Shown one piece after another: positions 63,690 through 64,000 of a stretch of DNA of 64,000 nucleotides. Source of the DNA: Acestrorhynchus altus (taxonomy: Eukaryota > Chordata > Actinopteri > Characiformes > Acestrorhynchidae). The position numbers and the translations under genes are program-made. The stretch is taken from positions 283,072 to 347,071 of the forward strand of contig CM067504.1 of assembly GCA_034509495.1 (NCBI GenBank). The letters run 5' to 3'. The notes beneath the pieces are model-generated. The model was given only the letters and a program-made list of their open reading frames with translations. It had not been told where the DNA came from and did not search any database. Every line of letters starts with the position of its first letter. The first letter of the stretch is position 1.

Positions 63690-63977
63690 TGAGTGTGTGT
63701 GTGTGTGTGTGTGTGTGGATTGCATTGGATTATAATTTGGATAATTCCAGTAATTATTTGAGTATGAAGTGTCTGATCACCTTCTGCAGGTCCCAGTTCA
63801 GACAGCGCTGAGGAGGATCTGAGCTCTGGAGCTCATGGAGGTTCAGCCACGGTGCTGGAGGAGTCCAGGAAGGAGACTGCCCCTGTGCCCCTCCCGGCTT
63901 CTGGCCCGGAGCTGGCTGCCATGATGAAGATTGGCACCAGGGTGATGAGGGGACAGGACTGGAAGTGGGGTGATCAG
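37163..63977 (+). CDS. herc2: HERC2 E3 ubiquitin ligase, N-terminal 1876 codons (partial)
   Basis: HERC2 is a nuclear and centrosomal HECT-type ubiquitin ligase of about 4830 residues; it promotes RNF8-dependent repair signalling and turnover of XPA and BRCA1. Exons are 37125-37234 (ATG 37163), 41111-41204, 41298-41432, 46065-46287, 46371-46471, 47893-48034, 48141-48251, 49027-49198, 50735-50908, 51924-52112, 52209-52360, 52615-52772, 52882-52995, 53726-53977, 54067-54260, 55293-55493, 56572-56800, 56997-57121, 57303-57481, 57630-57814, 57991-58155, 58633-58818, 58929-59099, 59271-59374, 59470-59620, 60310-60524, 60691-60823, 60954-61081, 61179-61374, 61475-61608, 61716-61889, 62180-62316, 62396-62547, 62634-62825 and 63790-63977. 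They total 5628 bases, frame-consistent, with no internal stop. It starts MPSPSFSLDAQLRFHDKWLK. Landmarks are the first RCC1-like domain, a cytochrome b5-like domain and the beginning of the MIB/HERC2 domain. The rest, including the HECT domain, lies beyond the window. Confidence 0.97.
37287..38080 (-). mobile_element. Tc1-like transposon, family A copy in herc2 intron
   Basis: The same 3' end as the 19139 copy (TATTTATTGATCTACTCATA), then ENIQAAWDGSSQDTIRNLY and MQRRLACCVKPDAVLRDTT on the minus strand, followed by the broken catalytic region. It lies in the first coding intron of herc2. Confidence 0.8.
38360..38515 (-). mobile_element. Tc1-like family B fragment
   Basis: The minus strand matches the start of the 44250-45075 transposase region (ATGAACATTTTAGGATCTTC on the + strand here is the inverse of that copy). 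It is fused directly to a family M1 MITE. Confidence 0.6.
38515..38950. mobile_element. Foldback MITE, family M1, near-complete right half
   Basis: It contains the TTTAAACACTCCAGCAGCAC arm and ends with the clean terminal repeat GGTGGTCATAATGTTATGGC. It lies in the first coding intron of herc2. Confidence 0.8.
39490..40180 (+). mobile_element. L2-like LINE fragment
   Basis: Broken + strand frames give SRLDHCCSLLSDLPLTIRPL and QLIQSAASRLVFNVPKF, then LRFRTxxLVYKAKLDQPLH. These are the C-terminal reverse-transcriptase region of L2-type elements, related to the 23795-24265 copy. It carries many frameshifts and has no 3' tail. Confidence 0.75.
41640..41780. repeat. Palindromic TATCGATAC interspersed repeat
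   Basis: AAATATCGATACTCTGGAGT followed by ATCGCGATATTACG and ATCACGGTATCGATTCT forms an imperfect self-complementary segment, typical of a dispersed MITE-like repeat in fish. It lies in the herc2 intron after exon 41432. Confidence 0.5.
42020..42110. repeat. LINE tail fragment
   Basis: TTAGAACTTTATTGATCCTG and GGGAGAAATTCCGGTTCCAG resemble the segment near 12388-12440. Both are LINE 3' ends in minus orientation. Confidence 0.55.
42330..42422. repeat. 13-bp tandem repeat ACCAGAGAGGAGA
   Basis: Seven to eight identical copies. The unit length is not a multiple of three, so all frames stay open in turn (REENQRGEPERRT). This is repeat-derived, not coding. Confidence 0.95.
42979..43047. repeat. 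(GT)n microsatellite
   Basis: A pure GT run of about 69 bases in a herc2 intron. Confidence 0.95.
44250..45075 (+). mobile_element. Tc1-like transposon, family B, best copy
   Basis: The 5' flank contains GTTAGGACCCCATAAACAC. The coding part then yields KKISEQLEIS-like helix-turn-helix text. The frame 44814-45194 reads KNIRTRLKYSREHLDKEQDF, then WNNVLWTDESKAELFGHSNR. WTDESKxELFG carries the first catalytic Asp of Tc1 transposases. The copy stops about 45075 before the second and third catalytic residues, so it is inactive. It lies in the herc2 intron before exon 46065. Confidence 0.8.
45385..45560. mobile_element. MITE-like repeat, family M2, fragment
   Basis: It contains GAATAGGACTCTCTGG and GGGTATAAAGACCCCCAGCG in common with the 4190 and 25845 copies, inverted relative to the first. 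Confidence 0.55.
45660..45865 (+). mobile_element. tRNA-derived SINE
   Basis: GGGGCAGCAGTGGTCTGGTG resembles a pol III A box region. GAAGGTTGCTGGTTTGATTC contains a B box (GGTTTGATTCC). The body continues with ATGTGTAGCTGCCCCACTAC and ends in a GT run. The layout is that of common fish SINEs. It is too altered at the 3' half of the tRNA to be a working tRNA. Confidence 0.75.
46472..47892. other. herc2 intron, nothing recognised
   Basis: A short CCGT repeat at 46531-46556 is the only simple repeat. No transposon family or coding exon is apparent, and minus-strand frames here have no family features. Confidence 0.45.
48417..48702. mobile_element. Foldback MITE, family M1, with both ends
   Basis: It starts TCAGCCATAACATTGTGG and ends GGTGGTCATAATGTTATGGC, so both terminal repeats are present but most of the central hairpin is deleted. 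It shares CATCATATCTGCTCTGTGGT with other copies. It lies in the herc2 intron before exon 49027. Confidence 0.8.
49445..49502. repeat. (CA)n microsatellite
   Basis: A pure CA run of about 58 bases in the herc2 intron after exon 49198. A TG/TA-rich stretch follows at 49577-49720. Confidence 0.95.
50317..50492. repeat. Polypurine GGAGGAGTG array
   Basis: About 175 bases of GGAGGA and GTGGGA units are nearly free of pyrimidines except T. All six frames read as low-complexity G/V or L/P. Confidence 0.95.
50502..50538. repeat. Perfect 18-bp inverted repeat with 1-base spacer
   Basis: ATGTTGCTGGTGTAACAT at 50502-50519, a C, then its exact complement ATGTTACACCAGCAACAT at 50521-50538. It sits immediately after the polypurine array in a herc2 intron. 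Confidence 0.9.
51543..51660. repeat. 52-bp tandem duplication carrying GC boxes
   Basis: Two full copies (51543-51594 and 51595-51646) and a partial third begin GATCAACCTGCATACAGAC and end GGGGGCGGGGCTGAT. Each has a GGGGCGGGGC box. It lies in the herc2 intron before exon 51924. Confidence 0.9.
53085..53640 (-). mobile_element. Tc1-like transposon remnant in herc2 RLD1 intron
   Basis: The left flank GTTAGGACACCATAAACACC matches the end of the 44250 element. The minus strand gives MMVWSCSAAAGCGDLSI, related to the VWGCFSAxG block of Tc1 transposases. It fills the intron between exons 52995 and 53726. Confidence 0.6.
54505..54705. repeat. Unclassified interspersed repeat, inverse copy
   Basis: The reverse complement of the 26290-26500 repeat (shares GCCAATGCGCTGG and GCCTGTGCCGACCAGCATCA). 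The rest of the intron (54261-55292) shows nothing else recognisable. Confidence 0.6.
55494..56571. other. herc2 intron, nothing recognised
   Basis: This is AT-rich ordinary intron sequence. Short open frames on both strands have no family features. Confidence 0.45.
58929..59374 (+). other. herc2: HERC2 cytochrome b5-like domain exons
   Basis: Exons 58929-59099 and 59271-59374 encode LIRKADLENHNKDGGFWTVI, DGKVYDIKDFQAQSL and AQFAGEDPVVALEAALQF. These are the cytochrome b5-like domain of HERC2. The usual b5 HPGG haem loop is absent, as in human HERC2. Confidence 0.88.
59880..60135 (+). mobile_element. Tc1-like transposon, family A, 3' end
   Basis: The + strand reads IENVWDAIGRSINTPPLPHH (in shifted frame) and ENIQAAWDGSSQDTIRNLYT with the same C-terminus and 3' flank as the other family A copies. 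It lies in the herc2 intron before exon 60310. Confidence 0.8.
62935..63600. repeat. Unclassified interspersed repeat, probably a DNA-transposon remnant
   Basis: TAGTGTTCATACCCCGTGAC at the left and GGGGTTGAATACTAATGCAC at the right look like degenerate inverted ends. The interior has no usable ORF. The layout resembles dispersed fish MITEs but I cannot name the family. Confidence 0.4.
63634..63717. repeat. (GT)n microsatellite
   Basis: An 84-base GT run with one GAGTGA interruption, about 70 bases upstream of the acceptor of herc2 exon 63790. Confidence 0.95.
63790..63977 (+). other. herc2: HERC2 exon entering the MIB/HERC2 domain
   Basis: The last exon in the window ends GPELAAMMKIGTRVMRG, then WKWGDQ before a GTGGGT donor. 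This is the start of the MIB/HERC2 domain, placed near residue 1860 in the human protein. It agrees with the 1876 codons counted here. Confidence 0.85.
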
Positions 63978-64000
63978 GTGGGTGACAGCTATCTGTGATA

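Overview
The window is vertebrate nuclear DNA, almost certainly from a ray-finned fish. It carries spliced genes with GT-AG introns, a high density of Tc1-like transposon remnants, L2-like and RTE-like LINE tails, foldback MITEs, and abundant micro- and minisatellites. The species cannot be fixed from the sequence alone.

Gene order from left to right is: the 3' end of cyfip1 (+, last three exons, ending at 2403); nipa2 (-, complete, 3405-7344); nipa1 (-, complete, 14027-16579); chek2 (+, 14 exons, 20116-29611); and herc2 (+, 35 coding exons from 37163, running off the right edge). cyfip1 and nipa2 converge tail to tail, with poly(A) signals about 75 bp apart. nipa1 and chek2 are head to head across about 1.5 kb made largely of minisatellites. 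Human CYFIP1, NIPA1, NIPA2 and HERC2 all lie in 15q11-q13. CHEK2 is on human chromosome 22, so its position here between nipa1 and herc2 is the notable synteny point.

The genes are not one pathway. CYFIP1 is a subunit of the WAVE actin-regulatory complex. NIPA1 and NIPA2 are magnesium transporters of endosomal and plasma membranes. CHK2 is the DNA-damage checkpoint kinase, and HERC2 is a giant E3 ligase that also acts in the DNA-damage response.

Reading-frame integrity varies. All 35 herc2 exons join in one open frame of 5628 coding bases, and both nipa genes are clean. The 3' half of chek2 has broken frames in three exons, no Asp at the DFG position, and a TAG ahead of the basic tail. The first cyfip1 exon in the window is also shredded by small indels. 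Either there are poorly polished assembly patches, or chek2 is decaying in this animal.

Between and inside the genes lie seven copies of a foldback MITE, at least nine Tc1-like fragments, several LINE 3' ends, a tRNA-derived SINE and many tandem arrays. The largest array is a 56-bp satellite of about 2.9 kb, apparently embedded in a LINE. I found no prokaryotic-type system, no CRISPR array, no structural RNA gene and no convincing new protein-coding system.
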